This document shows positions 20,280 to 31,530 of a stretch of DNA of 64,000 bases, one piece after another. This DNA is from Siphonodentalium dalli. Taxonomy: Eukaryota; Mollusca; Scaphopoda; Gadilida; Siphonodentaliidae. The stretch spans positions 257,217,863 through 257,281,862 of the forward strand of contig CP136064.1 in assembly GCA_032622095.1 (NCBI GenBank), written 5' to 3'. Position 1 is the stretch's first letter. Every line of letters starts with the position of its first letter. The position numbers were made by a program, and so were the translations under genes. The notes below the pieces were generated by a model. The model did no database searches. It had not been told where the DNA came from and saw only the letters and a program-made list of their open reading frames with translations.

Positions 20280-21112
20280 ACACGCCTTTAAATAGTGTGT
20301 CTGTCATGTGCAGAATGAGGTCCCCAGAAGGTGAATTTAGTGACGCTATCCCGCACAGCATCACCAAATTCAACCTCTTGGAACCTCATTCTGCATAGGC
20401 CTCAACTGCTTTGGGAGACCTACTATCAGATTTAACCCTTTACCCAACAAACGGGCCAAAACCGGCCAAATAAAGCTTCAACAGCCTAAAATATCTTCGG
20501 TCTGTCTCAATAGAACCATACAAATATGGATATCATTGGAACCGGCTTCTTGACCACATTGTGATAGTTACAGTTATGCCCTGTGCCAATGCATTCTCTT
20601 ATATATGCGAGTCGACCATAGGTCGCCTCGCATATATAAGAGAATGCATTGGCCTAAAAAAAATCTTTTAACACTTTTTACCATTTTTTCTTACATTCTT
20701 TAACAATTTTATAATTTTTAATGTGTTAAGCCAATGCATTCTCTTATATATGCGAGGCGACCTATGGTCGACTCGCATATATAAGAGAATGCATTGGCAC
20801 AGGGCCCTTCTGTTGGGTAAAGGGTTAAGACCCCAGTTAAAGTTGGCGATTTTCGCCCCATTAGTCACTTCAATTATGCATTTTATCTTCTGAAAATTAT
20901 GGGATATAGAAACTTCCCAGAAGGGTAAAAGGTAACTAAAGACATTGTTAATTTAGAACTATAGATACTTCCCAGAAGATGAGGCCTAATCAGCATGAGG
21001 TCCCCAGAGGGGGAAATTTATTGATGCCAGCCCACCGTGCATGATAGAAACACTAAATCCAACCTCTGAAGACCTCATTCTGCTAATGACAGACACACTA
21101 TTTGCAGACTTG
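20280..21112. mobile_element. A-family MITE, long form, interrupted by C3 (A5)
   Basis: A hairpin at 20310-20400, then the middle GGCCTCAACTGCTTTGGGAG, the C3 insertion at the TTAA at 20432, and the rest with GATGAGGCCTAATCAGCATG to GCAGACTTG at 21112. Confidence 0.75.
20432..20828 (+). mobile_element. C-family piggyBac-like MITE (C3)
   Basis: Complete, with TTAA at both ends; nested in the A-family copy around it, so younger than that copy. Both cassette hairpins are intact. Confidence 0.92.
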
Positions 21113-22529
21113 AGTCTATTTGATACCAAGAATGTGAAATAGCTAACAAATTCTCATATTAAGTCTTCTATTAGTATCAGTATCCATTGTCAAATTAGCG
21201 ACATAGTTATTGAAATTGTGGGAATAGTAACATTCATACGTGCAAGGCATTTGGCCCGGAGGCTTTCTTTGGTGCGATAAGTGAATTTTAGATTGCATAT
21301 CACCAGGTTAATGTTTACTAATACATTGAGAAATTGACAAAGATGTTGATCAGTTTACATATTGACGTCACCTACCATGGTGACGATATAAACATCCTGG
21401 AGTCTCCTATTATTCTGTCCAAGATATGCTTAACTCAGATCTCATACATTCTCAAATATTGACCCCACTTTCTTAAATACCAAGATCTTACTTAAAGGCA
21501 TGCCATCCCTATCATCGGAAATAAATGATGAAATCTTCAGAGCTATGAATACTTTATATTGCATGAAGTTAGCTAAGTGTTCAGCATTTAATACTCAGAG
21601 CTGGAAATTTCTATGACTTTGCCAAGTTTTTTTCGAGTATAAGAGATCTATATTCAGGAATTCTGTATATTTATCAACCTATATTGTCCCTACTACGAAA
21701 CTACGTCTCCATAATTTTTTAGTTTCAAATGAACCATGTTCTTTGAAGGCTAATATTGTTTGCCCTGAAGCTTAAAGAGTTAAAGTCAAAATTTCTGATT
21801 ATATGGCCCATTAACATAGTAACGATATATCTGGTAACTCTCATTGTCAGATCAAGCAAATTGTTCAAAGCAGTAAATACAATGCTACTTACAGCTAGGT
21901 TTATCCCTTTTTGCACAAGTGTCAATTTCAACGAAAAAAGAACATATCACAGGTGTTCGAAATTCTGACAAACAAAATTATAGTTCATTATTTACGATTG
22001 GTGTGTGGTCCCAAAACTGCCGACCTCTGACCGAGCTATAAATAATGCACAACACTTCCTTATTCTAAAAGCTCCCTTGCGCACAAAAATATTTTATTGT
22101 CCGAACATTAAAAAACCATAAATTCCATCAATGCGGTTTGTGAAATTAAACACCGAAAATTATATGATGCAGTGACACTTATTCTAATTGCAGCCTTTGA
22201 CCATAAAAAATAAGTAATGTTAAAGAAAAAAAGATTTTTGTGGTAAAACTCATAAGCCGTAGCTGTATCTCATAGAACAGTTTATGAAAAGGTGTAATTT
22301 CACATAATTAGCACATGTTTAGTGAATTGTGAGAAACATTTCTTTTCATGGACGCTGTTGCATTGATATAGGGTAATTACGTGTTTGTGGTCCACGCACA
22401 CAGTAGGTAATATTGACACTTGATGGAACAATGACTGACTTCTCGGCATGATAGAGACATCACACTGTTTTCTGACAACTTGAAATCAGAGGATTCACTG
22501 ACTGACCAGCATGTGATAGATATCATTAA
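21113..22529. other. Giant WRAP73 intron, no feature recognised
   Basis: No exon or family repeat recognised. Overlapping short open frames at 21725-21968 on both strands look like chance. Confidence 0.5.
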
Positions 22530-22845
22530 TACTTCCATTGAACAGTTGACATATTTTCTACCATTTGTTTCGATCAGTGTCTTTTATCTACATTTTGTCA
22601 CGTCCATTGATTGAACATTATTGAAAAGTTGACATTTTTTCGGCCATTTGTTTCGATCAGTGTCTTTATATACATTTTGTCACGTCTATTGATTCAGACA
22701 CTATTGAAAAGTTGACATTTTTTCGGCCATTTGTTTCAATCAGTGTGTTTTATCTGCATATTGTCACGTCCATTGATTGGGACATTATTGAAAAGTTATT
22801 CAATCAGTGTGTTTTATCTACATATTGTCAGGTCCAATGATCGGT
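22530..22845 (+). repeat. Tandem repeat, about 92 bp, 3-4 units
   Basis: CATTTTGTCACGTCCATTGA, TTGAAAAGTTGACATTTTTT, CGGCCATTTGTTTCGATCAG and TGTCTTTTATCTA recur in order, the last unit shortened. Confidence 0.75.
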
Positions 22846-23114
22846 ACATTATGAGATTGGGAGTTGTTGACATTTGAGAGCCCTTGAGGTGCATTTGAGT
22901 GTTCCATGTATCAAAACATTGCATGTCATAGATAAACAATTATACCTAGAGACTGGGCTATGTATATCTAGTTGCATAACTTACGGTATGAGACACTCAG
23001 TACTGTGGTTCGTTCAAGTTTCTTTTTATTCATTACCTCAAATCTGACACTTGTCAGCTAATTATGTGATCTTTACAACTCTAATGCATGAATCTGCTAG
23101 ATCAGAACAATAAG

Positions 23115-23225
23115 TACTTGATTTTCTCCTTTCATCAACATTTATAGTTGACAGTTGTCCACACTTTGACAGTGTTATTGATTTTCTTTTTTTAGTCCAA
23201 TTTATTTTTGCCAATTTACCCCATA
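23115..23225 (+). repeat. N repeat, copy 2
   Basis: Inverted relative of 19168-19268 (TAGTTGACAGTTGTCCACAC; TTGATTTTCTTTTTTTAGT). Confidence 0.6.
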
Positions 23226-23269
23226 CTTGAAAACACTCATATACTTTGACAGTAATCCGTTTCTTTACT

Positions 23270-23510
23270 AAATGGATTCTCCCACCCATATAAAAAAGTG
23301 TATATTGGAATGGTCTATTAATAATTTGGAGGTGTGTTCAGGATAGATAAGCAGACGACAGACAGAAAAACATGTAATATAAGAGCCGAAGTATTCATGT
23401 TCATTGGTGGGAAATGTTTAGATAATATTTTAAGTTCAATTAATTTGTTGTATTTATTATCTGAACATTTCCTAAGGGATAACTACTCATCAATGAGTAT
23501 TTAGTATAGT
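23270..23510 (+). repeat. P-family repeat
   Basis: GTGTATATTGGAATGGTCTA, GCAGACGACAGACAGA, GGTGGGAAATGTTTAGATAA and TCTGAACATTTCCTAAGGGA; full relative at 31265-31530, partial ones at 4824, 9478 and 48345. The middle pairs with itself (AAATGTTCAGATAAT and its complement), giving a loose fold-back. Confidence 0.65.
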
Positions 23511-23543
23511 AGGGTTACCTGAGAATCAATTTTAATATTTATC

Positions 23544-23754
23544 TTAACCCTGGGCTGGTGCAGCATTAAAGATCCTGTGCCAGTGCATTCTCTTATATAT
23601 GCGAGTCTCACATATATAAAAGAATGCATTGGCTTACAAGGTCAAGGTAAATATTATTAGGCCAATGTATTCTCTTATATATGCGATGCTCCCTAAGGGA
23701 GACTCACGTATAAGACAATGCACTGGCACAGGGTTTTCGCCATGGAAGGATTAA
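23544..23754 (-). mobile_element. E-family MITE (E7)
   Basis: TTAACCCTGGGCTGGTGCAG start and GGCACAGGGTTTTCGCCATG then GAAGGATTAA end. Two hairpins separated by CTTACAAGGTCAAGGTAAAT. Confidence 0.75.
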
Positions 23755-23963
23755 ATACTGAATGTGGTAAAGCGATATTTCAGTTTTAATACTTTTTAAG
23801 TTTTCATTGGGCCTTAGATGCAATTGCTTTCAAATATATGTGCAAATTGATAGGCAATGGTCGCTAATTTGTTTTCTCTATGACAAAAAATGAACAATCT
23901 ATATTTCTGAAAGATTTAGTCTTTCAAAACGATTACTGAAATAATTCATCTCATATCACTGCC

Positions 23964-24364
23964 TTAACCCTTTACCCAACAAACCGGCCAAAACCGGCCA
24001 AATAAAGCTTCAACAGCCTAAAATATCTTCGGTCTGTCTCAATAGAACCATACAAATATGGATATCATTGGAACCGGCTCCTTGACCACATTGTGATAGT
24101 TACAGTTATGCCCTGTGCCAATGCATTCTCTTATATATGCGAGTCGACCATAGGTCGCCTCGCATATATAAGAGAATGCATTGGCCTAAAAAAAATCTTT
24201 TTTTTAACACTTTTTACCATTTTTTCTTACATTCTTTAACAATTTTATAATATTTAATGTGTTAAGCCAATGCATTCTCTTATATATGCGAGGCGACCTA
24301 TGGTCGACTCGCATATATAAGAGAATGCATTGGCACAGGGCCGTTCTGTTGGGTAAAGGGTTAA
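23964..24364 (+). mobile_element. C-family piggyBac-like MITE (C4)
   Basis: Complete with TTAA both ends and two hairpins; nearly identical to C1-C3. Confidence 0.92.
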
Positions 24365-24619
24365 ACCTATCCTCAAAATATACTTGGTGAGCACAATATT
24401 GTTTATTGTTAATCCAAAATACATATATGTGCTTAGGAAAAATGTAGTTTGAAGGAAATATTAAGAAAATCATATTATATGAATAGTCTTTTTATTACAC
24501 CTTCTCATTGAACCACACATACAGTCTAATTAAGTCATTATTATAGTCATTAACAATTTTATTGTAATTTTTATTGGGCATGTAATGGTTTACAAATGAA
24601 GGCATTATGTTGGATGGTT

Positions 24620-24835
24620 AGCCTCATTTGTCATCTGATTATCACCTCCATATGGACATTTCACCCCTCATCAAACAGATAGATGAAGATAATTCCCTTT
24701 TCACAGCTTATGTGTGATGCATAGCCCCAGGGCATCGCTGTATCATTAGGGTCAATATCCTGATCATTTATCCTTCAACATTTTAAATAGAAATTTATGT
24801 CAGTCAATGACAGGATGAAATAAATCAATGAAATC
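24620..24835 (+). repeat. Duplicated unit, copy 1
   Basis: CATAGCCCCAGGGCATCGCT, GTATCATTAGGGTCAATATC and TCAGTCAATGACAGGATGAA recur about 900 bp downstream at 25600-25740. An old local duplication; nothing coding. Confidence 0.6.
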
Positions 24836-25599
24836 AAATCAAATTTATTTTAGAACGAATCTGGCGGATTCTTAGTCCCCACTTTAAAAACAATCATTTA
24901 CGTTTTAGTCTCAATCTAGTGTTAATACAGCTTTACAGTTTTCAGGTTATCCTTGCACTATTCTGTTTCCTTTGATATGGAAGATTTATGTTGGATATCA
25001 ATCTTTTTTGCCTTCAGCTCCACTCAAAGTTTTTAGTCTTCCGATAATTCTGCCTTAGTCATTTCTTTGGTAAAATAAATTTTGTGTTTACTTGTAGTTG
25101 CTTTGTTTTTCCTGTTTTATGTTACAGAATTTTGAATCATGTTCTAGTTGTTATAGAAGTTAGATTAAACATATTTTATTTTAACCAATATAATGTACAA
25201 AGTTCACGGTATGATGATGAAATATGTTGTTGGTTATAACGGGATTTGGCAGTAAGCATAGTGCTTATCTTAAGCCATCTCCTACACAAAATATAGAATG
25301 GTAACCGTTTCATACAGACAAAAATAGGATGTACATTTCGATGTATATGAATGTATATAGCTCAATGAAATTACTGTGGTTATGTTATTGTTAATTATAG
25401 AATTTGTTGTAACTAACACGGGTGAAGATGCATTTGACCTAACAAAATTTAATTTTGTAGTTGGTGTCACTTGCACATGGAAAAATAATAGACTATGTAG
25501 GGACTTTTTAATGTTTTGTTTTACATTTTTTACCCAAAATATTTTGAAGTTATTATTCACTTGCAAGTGCCACAGAAAATCTTCCTGAAATTTTTATAA
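24836..25599. other. Giant WRAP73 intron, no feature recognised
   Basis: Between the duplicated units. Overlapping open frames at 25282-25588 are AT-rich and on both strands; no splice-supported exon seen. Confidence 0.45.
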
Positions 25600-25740
25600 T
25601 TTCTTTTCGCAGCTTAGGTGTGGTGCTTAGCCCCAGGGGATCGCTGTATCATCAGGGTCTATATCCTGATAATTTATCCTTCAATATATTAAATGGAAAT
25701 GTTTGTCTGTCAATGACAGGAGTGTGTCAGGATGAAGGTA
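25600..25740 (+). repeat. Duplicated unit, copy 2
   Basis: TTAGCCCCAGGGGATCGCTG, TATCATCAGGGTCTATATCC and TCTGTCAATGACAGGA match 24700-24830. Confidence 0.6.
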
Positions 25741-25876
25741 AAGTAGAATGCATTGAGCAGTTTTTAGAAGGCATTTATCTAAACGTTCCTACAAATAAAC
25801 ATCCCTTCAAATGAATGAACGCTTTTCTACTGGGATGAGATGGGTTACTATAAGCAGAGAATGACTGCTCCCAGAT

Positions 25877-26045
25877 CAAGCCTGGATACAGGGTGTTTGA
25901 CATTTGCAGAATGAGGTTCCCAGAGTGTGAATGTGTAATGCTATCCCGCTCAGCGGGCTAGCATCATAAAATTCACCCTCTGGGAACCTCATTCTGCTTA
26001 GGCCTCAACTGCTATGAGAGAACCTAGGATCATATTGAAGTTACC
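25877..26045. mobile_element. A-family MITE, left half
   Basis: CAAGCCTGGATACAGGGTGT, one hairpin, then GGCCTCAACTGCTATGAGAG; ends without the second half, next to another A copy. Confidence 0.7.
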
Positions 26046-26079
26046 CATATCCTCCATCCCAATCTCTCCTACTTCAGTG

Positions 26080-26523
26080 TAAGCCTAAGTTTAGTTTGCC
26101 TGTCATTTGTAGAATGAGGTCCCCAGAGGGTGAATTTAGTGATGCTATCATGCACAGTGGGCTAGCATCACCAAATTCACCCTGCATGGCCTCATCTGCT
26201 ATGGCAGAAATAGACTCAGATTGAAGTTCCCAAATGGTGAATATTGTGATGTACACCCATTGGGAACCTCTATGGTGCAATGTGTCATCTGCCAATTTGG
26301 GGATATAGAGAAACTAAACTAAAAAAGAAATAGGATCATTGTGAAGAAGTTTCTGTAGACATTTGATAATAAAGAAACTTTGCAGAAAAGATGAGGCCTA
26401 AGCAGAATGAGGTCCCCGGAGTGTGAATTTAGTGATGCTAGCCCGCATAGCAGGCTAGCATCACTAAATTCACCCTCTGGGAACCTCATTCTGCAAATTA
26501 CAGACACACTATAATCAGGCTTG
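26080..26523. mobile_element. A-family MITE, long form
   Basis: Hairpin, middle with GAAGTTCCCAAATGGTGAAT and ACACCCATTGGGAACCTC, hairpin, end AATCAGGCTTG. The end is only 49 bp before the WRAP73 exon at 26573. Confidence 0.8.
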
Positions 26524-26572
26524 CCTCGGTGAAGTTAATAGCTCATTGTGCTTTTTCTTTTTCTATTTTCAG

Positions 26573-26707
26573 TATCGGGTGTTGATATATTCCTTGGACG
26601 GGAGGTGCATGGGTAATTACAGTCCATACAAACATGCACTAGGCATCAAGAAACTAGCGTGGGCCCCAACTAGTCAATTTCTAGCAGTCGGTAGTTACGA
26701 TGAAAAG
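26573..26707 (+). CDS. WRAP73: WRAP73 (WDR8) internal exon d
   Basis: 45 codons in phase 0: [45 protein letters not shown]. Vertebrate WRAP73 has [20 protein letters not shown] then [20 protein letters not shown] then SYDGK. Acceptor TTCTATTTTCAG, donor GTAAGA. The block [10 protein letters not shown] is essentially unchanged. The next exon should start VRxLNHxTW; I could not find it downstream in the window. Transposon pieces lie 49 bp upstream and about 30 bp downstream. Confidence 0.97.
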
Positions 26708-26735
26708 GTAAGATTCTATTATATTTCAATGTATT

Positions 26736-26786
26736 AGCTATTGACTGGAGCTTCCTGAAATTTTTTGAAAACCCTGTGCCAATACA
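26736..26786 (+). mobile_element. E-family MITE fragment
   Basis: TTGACTGGAGCTTCCTGAAA, then ACCCTGTGCCAATACATT. One terminus only, immediately after the donor site of the WRAP73 exon. Confidence 0.6.
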
Positions 26787-26794
26787 TTTACTAT

Positions 26795-27195
26795 CAGATT
26801 CATCATTCAACGATTCATGCATATACTAGTATCACCAGATGCCAGTGATGATAGCTGTCTGAAGTCAACAGATTAGACCCAATGTAACTTATACCGATTA
26901 GATGGGAAACTACATAGTACATCCCTGCCATTCCTTCCATGTATTTTTGCCATAATGGAACAGCCCAACATCAAATGAGCATGTGTGGTCTGGGATTCTA
27001 TGGGTTAACCACAAACGCTAAAACAAACAGGGTCCAAAATCTGGGATTAGGAGCATTTCGGAAAAACGAAAATACCTGAATGATAAAATCTCATCGCCAT
27101 AATTAGTCATCTGCGGCTGAGCCATCTTAGCTAGCAAGCCAGCTATGAAATCGGTTGAGCCAGCTGCGAAAACTATTCAGGGTCTACCAGTGAGA
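26795..27195 (+). mobile_element. O-family element, partial copy (O1)
   Basis: Matches the right part of the O element at 48780-49655: AATGTAACTTATACCGATTA, GATGGGAAACTACAT, GGTTGAGCCAGCTGCGAAAA, CAGGGTCTACCAG. Confidence 0.7.
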
Positions 27196-27546
27196 CAATT
27201 CAAACCAAGATAGCCACAATGGTGTTTAGGGATTGAATATCAAGATACACGTTAATTTCTTCGAAAGTGTCCACCCTTCACAATCCTTATTTAATTTTAT
27301 TTGCTATCTACCCAGCAAACTAGATTAGAGAGAAGTGCACTTGAATGTAAATAACTCGACAAATATGAAATTTTAGTGTACCAGTTGTCTGTTGTCACTG
27401 ACAACTCAACTAAATAAACATTAAAAACATATTCGTTTATCGTTTCATATAATGTGTAAGTGCAACATGAGTGCAACAGAATTTTTTTTTTATGTTAAGT
27501 TTCAGCGATCGTTCGAGCCACATAAAAATAAAATATTTATACCAAA

Positions 27547-28188
27547 GGTAACCAGCTATACATTGTATATACATTAGGTAACCAGCTATACATTGTATAT
27601 ACATTTGGTACTGCATTAGGTAACCAGCTATACATTGTATATACATTTGGTACTGCATTAGGTAACCAGCTATACATTGTATATACATTTGGTACTGCAT
27701 TAGGTAACCAGCTATACATTGTATATACATTTGGTACTGCATTAGGTAACCAGCTATACATTGTATATACATTTGGTACTGCATTAGGTAACCAGCTATA
27801 CATTGTATATACATTTGGTACTGCATTAGGTAACCAGCTATACATTGTATATACATTTGGTACTGCATTAGGTAACCAGCTATACATTGTATATACATTA
27901 GGTAACCAGCTATACATTGTATATACATTAGGTAACCAGCTATACATTGTATATACATTAGGTAACCAGCTATACATTGTATATACATTTGGTAACCAGT
28001 TATACATTGTATATACATTTGGTACTGCATTAGGTAACCAGCTATACATTGTATATACATTTGGTACTGCATTAGGTAACCAGCTATACATTGTATATAC
28101 ATTTGGTACTGCATTAGGTAACCAGCTATACATTGTATATACATTAGGTAACCAGTTATACATTGTATATACATTTGGTACTGCATTA
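27547..28188. repeat. 30/42 bp minisatellite, 17 units
   Basis: Unit GGTAACCAGCTATACATTGT followed by ATATACATTT, with or without GGTACTGCATTA. I count eleven 42 bp and six 30 bp units, summing exactly to 642 bp, with only a few substitutions (CAGT for CAGC twice). Both unit lengths are multiples of three, so the - strand stays open for over 200 codons in two frames; these are repeat artefacts. High homogeneity implies recent expansion. Lies about 0.8 kb after the last WRAP73 exon seen. Confidence 0.95.
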
Positions 28189-28286
28189 GATCTCCTCTGG
28201 GAGCATTAATCTCGGGTATCTTTATTATAACCCAAACTATTTGAGGAAAAAATTATACTGGATTTACTTTGTCCATCTGTCTGACC

Positions 28287-28718
28287 TTAACCCTTTACCC
28301 AACAAAACGGCCCTGTGCCAATGCATTCTCTTATATATGCGAGTCGACCATAGGTCGCCTCCATATATAAGAGAATGCATTGGCTTAACACATATTAAAA
28401 ATGATAAAATTGTCAAAGAATGTAGAAAGAATTATAAAATTGTTAAAGAATGTAAGAAAAAATGGTAAAAAGTGTTAAAAAATGAATTTTGTTTAGGCCA
28501 ATGCATTCTCTTATATATGCGAGGCGACCTATGGTCGACTCGCATATATAAGAGAATGCATTGGCACAGGGCATAACTGTAACCACCACAATGTGGTCAA
28601 TGAACCGGTTCCAATGATATCCATATTTGTATGGTGTTATTGAGACAGACCGAAGATATTTTAGGCTGTTGAAGCTTTATTTGGGCGTTTTTGGCCGTTT
28701 TATTGGGTAAAGGGTTAA
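28287..28718 (-). mobile_element. C-family piggyBac-like MITE (C5), inverted
   Basis: TTAACCCTTTACCCAACAAA short arm at the left, long arm (AGCTTTATTTGGGCGTTTTT) at the right; TTAA both ends; both hairpins present. More diverged than C1-C4 and slightly longer in the spacer. Confidence 0.9.
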
Positions 28719-29400
28719 GGCATATATCTTAGCCATGAATGAAATTTATTGGGGAGGTTTGCAGGGGTCGAATTGATGTTTTAAATCTGTATAGCATTTT
28801 GCAGCACTGGGTAGATTTTGTATAGCATTCCCTACCAATACATGTTTTTTTTTTCATTGTAAATTGGTTCGAAGAAATTGCGATATGAATCCAGTTAAAT
28901 CGAGCCCTAGAGGTTTGCCATCATGACTGCTTCCAAAAGAGGGCTCGATGACATTCGCAATTTCCATTTTAGAGTTATTCTTCTTTGTTCACCTTGAAAT
29001 AGTGGTTTTCTATCCGTCCGGGAATATATCTCAGCTATATCTTTTAAAATAAGGGCAAATGATGTTGTTCACTTTTTCCATTCTAGAGTTATCCTACATT
29101 GTTTATTTGGAATCTTCTTTTTTTTTTGTCCGTCAAACTAGATATCTCAGCCATGGTTCATCAGATCTGAATGAAATTTGGCTTGGTGGTTCACCTTCAT
29201 GACTGCTTTCAAACATGTGCCTTATGACATGATTTGCATTTTCCGTTTGGTTGCGTCCTGCCCATGTTTTTATTTGGCACCGTGGGGTTAGTGTATGCCA
29301 GCACCTGAGGTTCAACTTCTTTGAGTCTGCATGTTTATTAACCCATTGATGACGCTTGCCAAATTTGCCAATGGCAAAACATATTTTCAGAAATTTTGGC
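28719..29400. other. Diverged HINE-type monomer remnants
   Basis: Phrases such as CCATTTTAGAGTTATTCTTC and CTTTGTTC at 28965, and CCATTCTAGAGTTATCCTAC at 29081, match the 174 bp monomer family at 33738, with TATCCGTCCGGGAATATATC and GTCCGTCAAACTAGATATCT between. An old, unbounded copy. Confidence 0.5.
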
Positions 29401-30088
29401 AAGTGAGTTTTTAATTTTGGGATGTGAACTATCTAGTCATAAAACATCATCGAATGTGGATTATTCATTACATGTGCCAAATTACAGACAATACAATGGG
29501 AAATCAATACAAGAAATCTATCACTTTACACATAGCTCAGTCAGCAGTGTTATGTCAACAGTTATATGTAATCTTCTTTAGTTTTCACAAAACTGTAATC
29601 CCATCTTTTGTCACAATCAAACTTGCATAAAACATCTAATCGACCGTGGTTAAAATGTGAGTCGAAAAAAGCGATGTTCTGTCATATTAGTCCCAGGATC
29701 TGTCAATTTTTCATTGAGGCTGTTGTAAGTACTTTGTAACAAGATCTCAATGTAGATACCGCAAAAGGTTATTATTAATTTGTTATTACAGTTAAACCTC
29801 CCTTTGTCCGTCCGGATTATGGACGCATGCAGTCATTGTAACAATGCATATTAATGGCGACATTATATAGCACGTATTTATGTTGCCAGTGTTTTATGAC
29901 CAGAGAGTATCAGCCGAATATATATGAATGGATTAATTTATTGCTCGTTGATTTCAGCAGTAATACAAGGCGAAATAACAAAGATAAAAACACGATAATT
30001 TCCCCAATTATCATGAAAATAAATTTGGCAAATATGTTTTTAATTTGGCAAAATTATTTCATTTGGCAACAGAAAATTCTGTCCAGCG
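29401..30088. other. No feature recognised
   Basis: AT-rich. A 124-codon + strand open frame (29854-30228) runs into the E element downstream and has no supporting features. Confidence 0.45.
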
Positions 30089-30404
30089 CCAACCCTGTGC
30101 GCTGGTGCAGCATTAAAGATCCTGTGCCAGTGCATTCTCTTATATATGCGAGTCTCATAGGGAGCCTCGCATATTTAGGAGAAATTAGAGAATGTACTGG
30201 CTTACAAGATCAATGTAAATGTTGTTAAGCCAATGTATTCTCTTATATATGTGAGAAATTAGAGAATGTTCTGGCTTACAAGATCAATGTAAATGTTGTT
30301 AGGCCAATGTATTCTCTTATATATGTGAGACTCGCATATATAAGAGGATGCATTGGCACAGGATTTTCGTTAAATTTCAGGAACTCTAGTCATGGAAGGG
30401 TTAA
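30089..30404. mobile_element. E-family MITE with internal duplication (E8)
   Basis: Decayed left TTAA, GGTGCAGCATTAAAGATCCT, hairpin arms, and a ~75 bp block (TTAGAGAATGTNCTGGCTTA then CAAGATCAATGTAAATGTTG) present twice, ending CATGGAAGGGTTAA. Confidence 0.7.
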
Positions 30405-30803
30405 AAATTATCAGGATTATTATCCTGCATCCCCACATTTATTTCGGATGTTTGTTTGGAACACAAGAGTACATTTTGCTCATATGAGGGTAGCTTTGTT
30501 TCTACCTGATGAATTAGATAGAATTTACATTGTGTTATCTATCTGGCCAATGTTCAATTTGTTGAGAAAAAAACAACCTAATCTTCACACGAAGTACTAT
30601 CATTGATCTATCAACCACATTGTAGTACGATGAATGTGACCTTTTTGACCTTAATCAGTCTGACCGAAAACTGATAACCCATGTCACGATAAACTTTATC
30701 TTTTGGTGATATTGCTGGGTACGGCTCCAATAATCCTGCTACTGAGGATTTCTTTGCTGAGTGTGGGTTTAATAAAAAATTAGTCTAGTTAACCTTTTCT
30801 GCA

Positions 30804-31254
30804 CAAGCCTGAGTTCAGTGTGCCTGTCATTTGCAGAATGAGGTCCCCCCAGAGGATGAATTTAGTGATTCTATTGGGCTAGAATCACTAAATTCACCCT
30901 CTGGGAACCTCATTTTGCATGGCCTCATCTGCTATGGCAGACATAGGCTCAGATTGAAGTTCCCAAATGGTGAATATTGTGATGTACACCCATTGGGAAC
31001 CTCAATTATACAATGTGTCGTCTGCCAATTTTGGGATATAGAGAAACTAAACTAAAAAAGAAATAGAATCTATGTGAAGAATTTTCTATAGAAATTTGAT
31101 AATAAAGAAATTTGTAGAGAAGATGCGTTACTAAGCAGAATGAGGTTCCCAGAGGGTGAATTTAGTGATGCCAGCCCACTATCGGATAGCATCACTAAAT
31201 TCACCCTCTAGGGACCTCATTCTGGAAATGACAGGCACACTAAATTCAGGCTTG
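30804..31254. mobile_element. A-family MITE, long form
   Basis: CAAGCCTGAGTTCAGTGTGC to TAAATTCAGGCTTG, with the characteristic middle containing TACACCCATTGGGAACCTCA. Near-complete. Confidence 0.85.
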
Positions 31255-31264
31255 CTATACTAAA

Positions 31265-31530
31265 TGAATTCTCCGACCCAGTTATAAAAGTATATATTGG
31301 AATGATTTATTATTCATTTGGAGGGGTGTTCAGAAAAAATGGGCAGATGAATACAGATCAAATGTGCAGTGTAAAAATGTATGAAATAAGTTTAGAAGGA
31401 TTCATATTTTGGTGGGAAATGTTCAAATAATAAGTTCAACCACACACCCAAATGACCTGATGTCATTTGTTGAACTTACTGTCTGAACATTTCCTAAGGG
31501 ATAACTAATCATTAATGAGTATTTAGTTGG
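31265..31530 (+). repeat. P-family repeat
   Basis: GTATATATTGGAATGATTTA, GGTGGGAAATGTTCAAATAA, then the inverted GAACATTTCCTAAGGGATAA. Best match to 23270-23510. Confidence 0.65.

Noticed and set aside
27437-28186. 249- and 208-codon - strand frames
   Set aside because: Artefacts of a minisatellite with 30 and 42 bp units; two frames are open at once and the peptide is a 10-14 residue iteration.
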